Below are positions 26,665 to 35,119 of a DNA stretch of 37,699 bases, piece by piece. Source of the DNA: an uncultured Alteromonadales bacterium (GTDB lineage: Bacteria; Pseudomonadota; Gammaproteobacteria; Pseudomonadales; Cellvibrionaceae); contig CALMJT010000022.1 in the NCBI GenBank assembly GCA_937864365.1, positions 1-37,699 on the forward strand, written 5' to 3'. The notes under the pieces are model-generated. The model was not told the origin of the DNA. It worked only from the letters and a program-made list of their open reading frames with translations, and did not search any database. Each line of letters starts with the position of its first letter. The first letter of the stretch is position 1. Both the position numbers and the translations under genes were made by a program.

Positions 26665-27813
26665 ATGCAACGACGTCAGTTTATTCGTCAATCCACAAAA
26701 ATCGGTTTAGCTGCGGCTGGTGCAAGCGCTGGTTTAGTTGGCTGTGCGGGCAGCATTCAAGAAAAACCCTACGCTAATATCAGCAAAAATAATCCTTATG
26801 GATATTTTCCGGTAAAGGCGTCAATGGACCGGGTAATAAATACCGTTGTAGGTTTACGTCCATTCAGAACAACAGGTTACCGTCTTGAAGCGGAGCAGTT
26901 GGGTGATACGTTTATCGTACACAACTATGGTCACGGTGGTGGCGGTATTAGCTTATCCTGGGGTACTTCTCGACAGGCTGCCGATATGGCGCTGCAACAA
27001 AATCCAAAATCCGTAGCGGTGCTAGGTGCCGGTGTGATGGGGTTAACCACGGCGTTAATTTTGGCGAGAAAAGGTATTTCGGTAACCGTGTATTCCGAAA
27101 AATTTTTACCCAATACCACCTCAAACATCGCCGCTGCACTTTGGTTGCCCACGAGTTATTACGACAAATCTGAGGTGAGTGATGCATTTTTAGCAGCCGA
27201 CAAAAGTATATCGCGTGAAGCTTTTAAAGGATTTTTACCCTTTACAAACCGGCCGGATTACGGAGTTTATTGGAATCGATACCATTTGGTATTGCAAAAC
27301 AAGCCCGAACAACCCGTGCAATTACCCGGTGGCAATGATCTATACCCGGAGCTTAAAGAAACCACAACAGATACTTTATTTGGAATGCCCTTTGACCGTA
27401 GCTGCCAAGGTTTAATTATCGACCCCAATTTTTATTTAGAAGAAATTAAAAACGACGCCTTAATTGCAGGTGTAAAATTTGTACCCAAAAAATTCGATAG
27501 TCAAACCGATATCTTAGAGTTGGCAGAAAAAACCGTGGTAAATTGTACCGGATTAGGTGCAAAAACCTTATTTAATGACGAAAAGTTGATGCCGCTTCAG
27601 GGACAATTAACGCATTTGTTGCCGCAGCCAGAAATTAATTACTCTTACGTAGTACCAACAGACACGGGCTTTTTGTACATGTTTCCACGTAAGGGCGCCA
27701 TAGTGTTAGGCGGAACCACAATTCGCGGTGCATACAGCACCGTACCCGATATGGAATTAGCAAAGCAAATGATTGCAGGCCATAAAAACCTAGCGGAACG
27801 TCTTGTCTCTTAA
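26665..27813 (+). CDS. Circularly permuted D-amino-acid-oxidase-like flavoprotein, Tat/lipoprotein signal
   Basis: 382 residues, GAGG ribosome site. The N-terminus has a twin-arginine motif (QRRQFIR) and a lipobox-like LVGC (C27), so export by Tat and lipidation are plausible. Two DAAO hallmarks are present in the reverse of the usual order: GLRPFRTTGYRLE (63-75) and HNYGHGGGGISLSWG (86-100), which end normal DAAO proteins, come first; the FAD dinucleotide loop SVAVLGAGVMGLTTA (116-130), normally residue 5-20, comes second, followed by TSNIAAALW and ending AIVLGGTTIRG. The last about 65 residues of the classic protein thus appear at the N-terminus. The family catalyses oxidative deamination of D-amino acids; the Arg of GLRPFR is kept. 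The substrate and the extent of the permutation among relatives need a search. Confidence 0.78.
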   Translation: MQRRQFIRQSTKIGLAAAGASAGLVGCAGSIQEKPYANISKNNPYGYFPVKASMDRVINTVVGLRPFRTTGYRLEAEQLGDTFIVHNYGHGGGGISLSWGTSRQAADMALQQNPKSVAVLGAGVMGLTTALILARKGISVTVYSEKFLPNTTSNIAAALWLPTSYYDKSEVSDAFLAADKSISREAFKGFLPFTNRPDYGVYWNRYHLVLQNKPEQPVQLPGGNDLYPELKETTTDTLFGMPFDRSCQGLIIDPNFYLEEIKNDALIAGVKFVPKKFDSQTDILELAEKTVVNCTGLGAKTLFNDEKLMPLQGQLTHLLPQPEINYSYVVPTDTGFLYMFPRKGAIVLGGTTIRGAYSTVPDMELAKQMIAGHKNLAERLVS

Positions 27814-27822
27814 GGGAAATTT

Positions 27823-27991
27823 TTAAAAGAAGCTCTGATTAGCCTAGAGTTTCCAACGGCACAAGGATGTGTCGTCAATTTCAAGAGCTATTTCAATAAC
27901 AGTTTCAAGAGCTGTACGTAATTGAAATAGAGAAAAACTTGGAAATCACATTGTCGATTTCTGTCGTCTAAATAAATCAGAGATTCCTAAA
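27823..27991. repeat. Palindromic repeat, diverged copy A
   Basis: Begins 10 bp past the DAAO-like stop. CTCTGATTA-CCTAGAGTTT, the hairpin CACAAGGATGTGTCG and AAATCAGAGATTCCTA match copy B (28832-28990) in the same orientation. It has a 19-nt insertion around TTTCAAGAGCT and lacks part of the right end. Confidence 0.75.
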
Positions 27992-28061
27992 CAAATAATT
28001 CACCGTTATATTTTTTTAAAATGCATGAGTGATTTGCACACAAAAAAGAAGGCTTAATTAT

Positions 28062-28793
28062 TTATCGAGCGCCTTCAATATTACGGTTAAAAAAATGATT
28101 GTTTTTATTGCCGTTATATCGATACAGTTTTGCCGGGCGATTATTACCGGTTTTCATTTCTCCAGTCTCTTTCAGAATTCCTGCGTCTAATATTCTGCGC
28201 CGAAAGGATTTTTTCTCTAACGTTGTTCCCAGAATAATTTCAAAGGCTTGCTGTAATTCGGTGAGCGTGAAAGATTCTGCCAATAGATGCACCGGCAGAG
28301 AGGTATATTCAACCTTACTGCGCAGGCGATCTTTACAGGCATTAATAATATCCAAATGATCGAAAGCAAGTTCGTCTGCTTGAGTTAACTCATTAAGGCT
28401 AAACCATTGAATCTGCTCAGACGCATTTTGTGCATGCAGATTTAATAAATCCGCCGACACCAACGCCATATACACCACCGTAATTGACCAGCTGCGTGGG
28501 TCTCGGCTGTTGTTACCAACCGTATAAATCTGTTCTAAATAGGGCGTTTTAACGCCGGTTTTTTCAAACAGCTTTCTATGTGCAGTATCTTCTAGAGTTT
28601 GGTCTTGCTTAACATCCACAAAGCCACCGGGTAACGCCCAAGCGTCTTTAAAAGGGTGTTTATCACGCTTCGCCAACATCACCTTTAATTGCTGCTCGTG
28701 CAGCGTAACTATCGCGATATCAACGGTGGTGATGGGAGTTTGGTACTTACTTGAATCGTACTTGTTTAAATAATCTATTTCGTCTTGATTCAT
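28062..28793 (-). CDS. NrtR-like regulator (Nudix domain plus winged HTH)
   Basis: 243 residues from the ATG at 28793 (a TTG codon precedes it). The N-terminal Nudix-like domain is present (TVDIAIVTLHEQQLKVMLAKRD, WALPGGFVDV), but the Nudix box is degraded: GGFVDVKQDQTLEDTAHRKL lacks the REUXEEXGU core, reading RKLFEKTG. That fits NrtR transcription factors, which keep the fold as a sensor and lose hydrolysis. The C-terminal about 80 residues (SFTLTELQQAFEIILGTTLEKKSFRRRIL) form a winged-helix DNA-binding domain. NrtR regulators control NAD metabolism in many bacteria; no NAD gene is adjacent, so the target is unknown. It lies between repeat copies A and B. Confidence 0.82.
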   Translation of the reverse strand: MNQDEIDYLNKYDSSKYQTPITTVDIAIVTLHEQQLKVMLAKRDKHPFKDAWALPGGFVDVKQDQTLEDTAHRKLFEKTGVKTPYLEQIYTVGNNSRDPRSWSITVVYMALVSADLLNLHAQNASEQIQWFSLNELTQADELAFDHLDIINACKDRLRSKVEYTSLPVHLLAESFTLTELQQAFEIILGTTLEKKSFRRRILDAGILKETGEMKTGNNRPAKLYRYNGNKNNHFFNRNIEGAR

Positions 28794-29125
28794 CAAAGGT
28801 AGTCACTCACGCGCGAAGTCTGAGTATAGTTTATAGGAAACTCTGATTAACCTAGAGTTTCTCGCGACACAAGGATGTGTCGCCAATTTCAAGAACGGTA
28901 AGTGATTGAAATTGTGAAGAAATTGGAAATCGCATTTTCAATTTCTGTCCTCTGATTAAATCATGGATGAGTTAATCAGAGGTTCCTATAGATTGTTATC
29001 GTTTCATTAATGATCTGTAATTGTCAGTTTCTAGATTTTAATAGACAAAGGCTGTTTTAATATCGAGCTTTTTCTGTCATCGTTTCTATAGATATATAGT
29101 CGATAAAAATATTGAAGATTGTGTG
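28794..29125. other. Intergenic region containing repeat copy B
   Basis: 332 bp between divergent genes. Apart from the repeat copy at 28832-28990 there is only short AT-rich DNA with the promoter of the UDG gene. Confidence 0.5.
28832..28990. repeat. Palindromic repeat, intact copy B (MITE-like)
   Basis: About 159 bp with terminal inverted repeats TATAGGAAACTCTGATTAA (28832-28850) and TTAATCAGAGGTTCCTATA (28972-28990), 18 of 19 matching. Inner structures are AAACTCT/AGAGTTT, CGACAC/GTGTCG and CTCTGATTAA/TTAATCAGAG. Encodes nothing. Positions 28934-28989 are identical, inverted, to 37644-37699. Confidence 0.85.
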
Positions 29126-29722
29126 ATGATTTGTTCTTTAGCTGAAATATTTAAGCAAGTTCGCAATTGCAAAGAGTGTGAATCTCATTTACCGCTTGGC
29201 TGTAATCCGGTTGTTCGCGGTGCCGAGTCTGCCAAAATTGTTATTATCGGTCAGGCTCCCGGCACTAAAGTTCATGCCAGTGGTGTTCCGTGGGACGATG
29301 CCAGTGGTGATCGCCTGCGATTTTGGTTGGGGTTGGATAAATCTGATTTTTACGACGAATCGAAAATCGCGCTGATTCCAATGGGTTTTTGTTATCCGGG
29401 TCGCGGTAAATCTGGCGATTTGCCACCTCGTAAAGAATGTGCGCCGCTGTGGCACGAGCGGATTTTTTCGGCATTACCTAACCTACAATTAAAAATATTG
29501 GTAGGCAGCTACGCGCAAAAATATTATTTAAAAAATCATTCTCTTTATTCTAAAAATACGACCTTGACTCAGACCGTTCAAAATTGGCGACAATTCCAAC
29601 CGAACTATTTTCCATTGGTGCATCCTTCACCTCGTAACCAGCTTTGGTTGAAAAAAAATCCTTGGTTTGAACAGGAATTACTCGAACCCTTACGCGCCCA
29701 AGTCTTGGATGTTTTAGGTTAA
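29126..29722 (+). CDS. Uracil-DNA glycosylase family protein (family 4/5-like)
   Basis: 198 residues. A GTG lies immediately before the ATG at 29126, and the ATG is preferred. Motif I is GQAPGTKVHASGVPWDDASG (about 42-61) and motif II HPSPRN near the C-terminus, the order of the UDG fold. C15-x2-C18 and later C89 and C105 (GFCYPGRGKSG, then KECAPLW) have the spacing of the 4Fe-4S cluster ligands of family 4 enzymes. It removes uracil or related damaged bases from DNA. The exact family (4, 5 or a DNA-binding relative) is unclear because motif I is atypical, with PWDDASG in place of PFVGRAG. Confidence 0.8.
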   Translation: MICSLAEIFKQVRNCKECESHLPLGCNPVVRGAESAKIVIIGQAPGTKVHASGVPWDDASGDRLRFWLGLDKSDFYDESKIALIPMGFCYPGRGKSGDLPPRKECAPLWHERIFSALPNLQLKILVGSYAQKYYLKNHSLYSKNTTLTQTVQNWRQFQPNYFPLVHPSPRNQLWLKKNPWFEQELLEPLRAQVLDVLG

Positions 29723-29843
29723 AGTTGGAGCGGATTTTAGGTTAAATTTTACCCGTATTCCGCCTTTGCTTTAAACTGAGCGCTAGTGCTCAGCTTGAGT
29801 TACACTGCTTATTATCAGTGGTTGATATAAAAAGGCGACGCAC

Positions 29844-30416
29844 ATGGCAGATAAACCCGAGGCCAAGATTGGCGGCTGGCAAGAGAAGTCTCGTAAAGAG
29901 GTCTATTCAAATCCCTGGATCACCGTCACCCACAGTGAGGTTATAACCCCTGCGGGCACCGACGGCATATACGGTCTGGTTCACTTTCACAACGCCGCGG
30001 TTGGCGTTGTTGCTATCGACGACGAAGGCTACACCTGGTTGGTGCGCCAAAGTCGTTATCCATTACAAGAATTCACTTGGGAAATTCCCGAAGGAGGCTC
30101 TCCCAAAGGCGAAGACCCGCTCGATACCGCGAAACGCGAGCTAAAAGAAGAAGTTGGTCTTACGGCAACCGATTGGCAGCCGCTGATGCGTATGCACTTG
30201 TCTAATTCAGTCACCAATGAAGAAGGTTTTCTGTTCGTTGCGCGAGGCATTACCGTTGGCGAAACGGCGCTGGAAGACAGTGAAGATATCACCAGTATTC
30301 GTATACCTTTAAAAGAAGCCATTCAAAAAGTGTTGGATGGAGAAATTACGGATTCTTTAAGTGTTGCTGCCTTGCTTAAAATTGCGCTGTTAGAAAAACA
30401 AGAACTTAACAACTAG
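29844..30416 (+). CDS. NUDIX hydrolase, ADP-ribose pyrophosphatase-like
   Basis: 190 residues, start ATG 12 nt after AAAAGGCGACG. The Nudix box is intact: GGSPKGEDPLDTAKRELKEEVGL, following EFTWEIPEGG. The N-terminal WQEKSRKEVYSNPWITVTHSEVITPAGTDGIYGLVHF resembles the ADP-ribose pyrophosphatase/NudF group, which hydrolyses ADP-ribose or related nucleotide sugars with Mg2+. It is a housekeeping enzyme in the cytoplasm. Substrate range is not settled by sequence. Confidence 0.87.
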   Translation: MADKPEAKIGGWQEKSRKEVYSNPWITVTHSEVITPAGTDGIYGLVHFHNAAVGVVAIDDEGYTWLVRQSRYPLQEFTWEIPEGGSPKGEDPLDTAKRELKEEVGLTATDWQPLMRMHLSNSVTNEEGFLFVARGITVGETALEDSEDITSIRIPLKEAIQKVLDGEITDSLSVAALLKIALLEKQELNN

Positions 30417-30594
30417 AATTGTAAGAGATATTAAAAAAAGAAATGTTCGAGTAACTTAGCTCTTATATGTTGTATCTATTAAATAGAATAATTCTGACTA
30501 AATAGATGCATTTTGAAAAATGATATTTTTATAAGCTTTTTTGACGTTATTAAATGTTAATAAAAAAGCAACCAGTTGTAGAGTGGGCAAGATT

Positions 30595-31965
30595 ATGGCA
30601 GAAAAAGTTAACACCAGTATTTCACCCAAACGCAGTTTGGAATTGTTAAGTCAGCGCGAAGTTGAACAATTACAAAGAAGTAGCGCGGCAGATCATAATT
30701 TATACGCATTATTTCGCCAGTGTGCACTAGCCATCTTGCATTCGGGCAGCAACAGCGATGATGCGAATTCATTATTTGAAACCTTTAAAGATTTTGATAT
30801 TGACCTTATTCAACAAGATCGTGGCATTCGTTTATTGTTAAAAAATGCGCCTGGTAATGCTTTTGTTGATGGCGAAATGATTGCCTCAAGTCGTGAAATG
30901 ATTTTTAGCGCCTTGCGCGATATTCTTTATTCTGAAACCGAGCGCAACAGCAAGTGGATGGATTTAGAGACCAGCTCTGGTATTACCGATTACACTTTTC
31001 ATTTGTTACGCAATGCTCGGGCTTTGCACGCTGGTGAAAAACCGAATTTGGTGGTGTGTTGGGGCGGTCATTCCATTCCCGAATACGAATACGACTACAG
31101 CAAAGATGTGGGTCACGAATTGGGTTTGCGCAAGTTAAACGTCTGTACCGGTTGCGGCCCCGGTGCTATGAAAGGGCCAATGAAAGGTGCAACCATTGCG
31201 CACTCTAAACAGCGTATTCAAAATGGTCGTTATTTGGGAATTACCGAGCCCGGAATTATTGCCGCCGAAGCGCCGAATCCAATCGTTAACGAATTGGTTA
31301 TTTTACCGGATATCGAAAAACGTTTAGAGGCGTTTGTTCGTGTGGGTCACGGTATTATTGTTTTTCCCGGAGGTGCAGGTACCGCCGAAGAAATTCTGTA
31401 TTTATTGGGTATTTTATTACATCCCAACAATCGTGATATTCCATTCCCATTAATTTTTACTGGTCCCAAAGAATCCGAGTCTTATTTTACCCAGCTGCAT
31501 GAATTTATTGGTCAAACGCTAGGAATTGAAGCTCAGCAAAAATATCGGGTTATTATTGGTGATTCCGAACAAGCGGCTCGTGAAATGGCCAGAGGCATTG
31601 AAGAAGTTCGTGATTTTCGCGTTAAACAAAATGATGCGTTTTATTTTAATTGGGCGTTAACGATTGATTACAATTTTCAAATTCCCTTTGAAGCTAATCA
31701 CGAAAATATGGCGACATTAAATTTACACGCCGATTTGCCGAAGCATGAGCTGGCTGCCAATTTGCGACGCGCGTTTTCTGGTATTGTTGCCGGAAATGTT
31801 AAGCCTTCGGGCGTGAAAGCCATTAAAGATTTTGGACCGTTTAAAATATCAGGTGATAAAACCATTATGGCACCGCTGGATAAACTATTACGCGGTTTTG
31901 TGGATAATAAACGCATGAAATTACCGGGCAGCGAGTATGTTCCCTGTTACGAAATTGTTGATTGA
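30595..31965 (+). CDS. ppnN: Nucleotide 5'-monophosphate nucleosidase PpnN (YgdH)
   Basis: 456 residues from ATG 30595 (the frame opens at a TTG at 30541, but MAEKVNTSISPKRSLELLSQ gives the usual length, about 454 in E. coli). The core is the LOG/lysine-decarboxylase-like fold: VVCWGGHSIPEYEYDY, TGCGPGAMKGPMKG and the PGGAGTAEE motif (IIVFPGGAGTAEEILYLLG), the nucleotide/phosphoribose-binding signature. PpnN cleaves purine and pyrimidine NMPs into base and ribose-5-phosphate and is activated by (p)ppGpp in E. coli. A hairpin lies downstream (32011-32033). The distinct N- and C-terminal helical domains seen in E. coli PpnN seem present by length. Confidence 0.92.
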   Translation: MAEKVNTSISPKRSLELLSQREVEQLQRSSAADHNLYALFRQCALAILHSGSNSDDANSLFETFKDFDIDLIQQDRGIRLLLKNAPGNAFVDGEMIASSREMIFSALRDILYSETERNSKWMDLETSSGITDYTFHLLRNARALHAGEKPNLVVCWGGHSIPEYEYDYSKDVGHELGLRKLNVCTGCGPGAMKGPMKGATIAHSKQRIQNGRYLGITEPGIIAAEAPNPIVNELVILPDIEKRLEAFVRVGHGIIVFPGGAGTAEEILYLLGILLHPNNRDIPFPLIFTGPKESESYFTQLHEFIGQTLGIEAQQKYRVIIGDSEQAAREMARGIEEVRDFRVKQNDAFYFNWALTIDYNFQIPFEANHENMATLNLHADLPKHELAANLRRAFSGIVAGNVKPSGVKAIKDFGPFKISGDKTIMAPLDKLLRGFVDNKRMKLPGSEYVPCYEIVD

Positions 31966-32010
31966 TGATATTCAATGAGTTAATCAGATTTTGGGGATGT
32001 TCTTGCAAAC

Positions 32011-32033
32011 TCTACTGAATAATAATCAGTAGA
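32011..32033 (+). terminator. Stem-loop after ppnN
   Basis: TCTACTGA (32011-32018) and TCAGTAGA (32026-32033), a perfect 8-bp stem with a 7-nt loop, 46 bp past the ppnN stop. No strong U-tract follows (GAAACTTCTTTGG), so termination is uncertain. Confidence 0.4.
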
Positions 32034-32083
32034 GAAACTTCTTTGGTTATGTGTTTTAAATAGAATGTAATACACGGTTGTTT

Positions 32084-32135
32084 GTATGGGAAACTCTGAT
32101 TAATTCCTCCAGGTTTTACTCAGATTTTCCCGTAC
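32084..32135. repeat. Solo short palindrome of the repeat family
   Basis: GTATGGGAAACTCTGATTAA (32084-32103) and the opposite arm (about 32116-32135) pair at 17 of 20 positions, separated by 12 nt. It looks like an element reduced to its two ends. It lies 13 bp before the carboxylesterase start and so covers part of its leader. A second end-like fragment lies at 31973-31990. Confidence 0.65.
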
Positions 32136-32148
32136 AAGAACGCGTTTA

Positions 32149-32844
32149 ATGGATGCAATTATGGCAGCGCAAGAAACTGCGAAAACTTATCTTGAAACAA
32201 TAGAAATTGAAACTAACGCGCCTGTTACCACCAGTGTGATTTGGTTACACGGTTTAGGCGCTAGTGGTCACGACTTCGAGCTGATTGTTCCGGTGCTTGA
32301 TTTGCCCAAAGATTTAGGCGTGCGTTTTATTTTTCCTCACGCGCCGAAAATTCCGGTGACTATTAACAATGGTCTTGTAATGCCGGCGTGGTACGATATT
32401 TTAGCCATGACGCTCAATCGTAAGGTCGATGTTGATCAGCTGCGCGCGTCGGCTGCGGCAACACACGATTTAATCGAGCGAGAAATTGCGCGCGGTGTGG
32501 ATTCTAAAAATATTGTTTTGGCGGGTTTTTCTCAAGGTGGTGCGGTCGTTTACGAGGCGGCGTTGAGTTACGGAAAGCCTTTGGCGGGTTTGATGATTTT
32601 ATCGAGCTATTTTGCAACAGTGGATTCAATTACGATTAACGATGCTAATCGTAATTTACCGATACATGTTTTTCACGGTGTTTACGATAACGTTGTGCCT
32701 GAATCTCTTGCGCAAAAGGCGTTAAAAGACTTGGCGGAGCTGGGTTTTAAACCCGAATACCAGAGTTATCCTATTGATCACTCGGTATCTCCACCAGAAG
32801 TCGTTGATATTGCTAATTGGTTGCGTCGCGTATTGCAAAGTTAA
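32149..32844 (+). CDS. Carboxylesterase/phospholipase (alpha/beta hydrolase)
   Basis: 231 residues from ATG 32149; a second ATG at 32161 (MAAQETAKTY) gives 227 and has a GGA upstream, so the start is uncertain. It has the family's VIWLHGLGASGHDFE oxyanion region, the nucleophile motif LAGFSQGGAV, an Asp in FHGVYDNVVP and His in YPIDHSVSPPEV, the complete Ser-Asp-His triad of the bacterial EstB-like/acyl-protein-thioesterase family (PF02230). It hydrolyses small esters or thioesters in the cytoplasm. Its stop touches the stop of the opposite LysR gene. Confidence 0.9.
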   Translation: MDAIMAAQETAKTYLETIEIETNAPVTTSVIWLHGLGASGHDFELIVPVLDLPKDLGVRFIFPHAPKIPVTINNGLVMPAWYDILAMTLNRKVDVDQLRASAAATHDLIEREIARGVDSKNIVLAGFSQGGAVVYEAALSYGKPLAGLMILSSYFATVDSITINDANRNLPIHVFHGVYDNVVPESLAQKALKDLAELGFKPEYQSYPIDHSVSPPEVVDIANWLRRVLQS

Positions 32845-33771
32845 TTATTCGACCGAGCTTAAAGCCGACTCTGCTATTTTTGTTTGTGTTGCCGCGTATT
32901 CGCGGCAGATATCAAGCCAGCGAGAAACACCGGCGCTGCGATATTTATTTTTGTGCAAAATCCAATAGAACTTGCGTGACCAATCTCTTTGCGGCGCGCT
33001 TAAAGGTACCAAATCACCACGGCGGAAGGCGTCGCGCAAGGTAATTTCAGATAAACAACCTACACCAAGGCCAGCCTCAACGGCACGTTTAATGGCTTCG
33101 GTGTGTTGCAACTCTAACACTACGTTAATTTCACTCAGCAAACCGTGCATGGCACGTTCAAAACCTTGGCGAGTACCAGATCCGGTTTCGCGAACAATCC
33201 AAGGTAAATTTACTAGCTGTTCGTCGGTTAAAGTACCCAGTTGGGCGGCGGGATGTTTGGGCGAAGTGAAGATAACAAGGTCATCGTCCATCCATTCCAC
33301 AACTTCAAGATCACTGTGTGTTAACTCACCTTCAATCAAGCCAAGATCTAGTTCAAAATGTAAGACCTGTTCAACAATTCGCTTGGTATTGGCAACTTCA
33401 AGTTCAACTTTAACGCTGGGTTCTTCGGCCATATATTTGGCCATTAGGCCAACAGCCAAATAGTTACCAATGGTGAGTGTTGCCCCAACTTTTAGGGCGC
33501 CTGGCTGCTGATGCCGAGCCAATGCGGTACTCATCTCTTGGGCTTGAGCGAGTAACGCTTCGGCCTTAGGGCGAAGAATACGACCGAGTTCATTGAGTTT
33601 TAGTCGTTTACCGGCGCGATCGAACAGTTGAATGTCGTATTGCGATTCAAGTTCTTTTAAGGCGCTGCTCGCGGCCGACTGTGACATCGACAAACTTTCG
33701 GCGGCGCGCGTAATATTTTCGAGCTTTGCAGTCGCTAAAAATACCTGCAGTTGGCGAAGAGTGAAATGCAT
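32845..33771 (-). CDS. LysR-family transcriptional regulator
   Basis: 308 residues. The N-terminal HTH is LRQLQVFLATAKLENITRAAESLSMSQSAASSALKELE, as in LysR. The C-terminal effector domain, with VGATLTIGNYLAVGLMAKYM and VEAGLGVGCLSEITLRDAF, is of the CysB/CbbR/YeiE type. It is convergent with the esterase gene, 0 bp between stop codons. A 13-bp palindrome, GGCAG-TTA-CTGCC (33808-33820), lies 37 bp upstream of the start and could be its own operator. The target genes are unknown. Confidence 0.9.
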   Translation of the reverse strand: MHFTLRQLQVFLATAKLENITRAAESLSMSQSAASSALKELESQYDIQLFDRAGKRLKLNELGRILRPKAEALLAQAQEMSTALARHQQPGALKVGATLTIGNYLAVGLMAKYMAEEPSVKVELEVANTKRIVEQVLHFELDLGLIEGELTHSDLEVVEWMDDDLVIFTSPKHPAAQLGTLTDEQLVNLPWIVRETGSGTRQGFERAMHGLLSEINVVLELQHTEAIKRAVEAGLGVGCLSEITLRDAFRRGDLVPLSAPQRDWSRKFYWILHKNKYRSAGVSRWLDICREYAATQTKIAESALSSVE

Positions 33772-35119
33772 TGGTCGTCCTTGTTGAATTTAAAACGATA
33801 ACATTACGGCAGTTACTGCCAATAGCCGTGTTTTAGACAAACTAATCAACCTCAAATAGAAGAGGCCTTCTCGCGTCTCATTCTCTCTGTCTGTTTTCTT
33901 TCTTAAAAAAACGTATAAAACAATATTGCCTTTTTTTGAGGACGAAGATTCTTAATTTATTTAAAAAATAAAATTCAGAAGAATACACAGCTAAATCGAT
34001 GAGGCTGTTAGTCTTCGAATTGATCTTTTTCTCTAAAAAAGAAGAGTTACATACAATCTTTTTTATCAGATTAATAACACAAGCAAAAACTGTTGATCAT
34101 ATTTTAAATTTTTATATTACCGCCAAATCAAAAAAACGATTTTGAATGTACTGCGTAGCCTCGATTAGCAACTCAAATGTGGTTCTCATCGATATCTAGG
34201 AATATTTCCTTAAAACTAACAATAATCATCCGATCTCAGTGTAATCGTTTTGAACGCTTAGTAGATGTCTTTCTATTAGCGAAATCGATTTAATATCTGG
34301 CTAGAACAGCAAAAAATATATAAACGGTAATGTACCAATCAGTTTAGTAATAGCTTATCAAGAATTAATGGTGAAGAAAGCTAAAATCTATTAAAAATTC
34401 ATGGAATATTATTCAAATTAATTGAATGAAATAAAGGCGTTTCGTGAATATTTTTTCAGTTTTGGGGCTGTTTTTTTAAATAAGTTATTGTTCGTATTTG
34501 TATATAAACATGATAGTGCTGTAGTGAGGTTTAGTCCCGTAAATTACCTCATAAATTTCGAGGTGAATTTGTGTGACGTACCTCTCATTTTTAAAATAGT
34601 TATCAGAGCTATAGCATTACTTGTTGTTTTGATTTTATAGCGGCAAAAAGCTTGAATTTTTGCTCAAAAATATCGCTGTTTCACAGGCTTTGTCTAAATT
34701 TTTGAATTTGCTAAATCTATTTTCATCGCTAATGTTGTCAACCGAAAATAGGTGCTTACAAGGTTATTTGAATTTTGTTCGTCTCTGTTTGTTGATGCTT
34801 GGCGTTTCAGTAAATCAAACAATGATTTTGAACTCGAAAAAAATAACGCCGAACTTAACGCTGTTTAAATGTACTAATCTTCGATCAATATATTTGACGA
34901 AGAAATTAAGCCAAACGACGAACAAACTTTGACAAATTGCACAATTGTCTTTGGTGACCTTGTCTATACATTAACGGGAAAACCATTACAGAAGAATTTC
35001 TTTTACAGATCTTTAACGACGTAGAGAAAGTTTAATTATTTGAATTCTTAGAGAGCTTACCTATCAAACGGGCGAGTTCTTTAATCTGCATTACAACACT
35101 ATAAATTTTGGAGATGAAC
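33772..35119. other. Long AT-rich intergenic region
   Basis: About 1.35 kb without a convincing gene. Two open frames (about 34422-34640 and 34660-34932) have no ribosome site, no family features and low-complexity AT-rich coding, so they are not called. Toward its right end, a TTGACA -35 (34929-34934) and the imperfect palindrome GACAAATTG-CA-CAATTGTC (34931-34949) lie ahead of the YceI gene. The left end carries the LysR promoter and palindrome at 33808-33820. Confidence 0.5.

Noticed and set aside
30541-30594. N-terminal extension of ppnN from a TTG codon
   Set aside because: The ATG at 30595 gives the normal PpnN length and sequence start; the extension has no family match.
34422-34932. 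Two weak ORFs in the long intergenic region
   Set aside because: No ribosome sites, low-complexity AT-rich translations, no family motifs.
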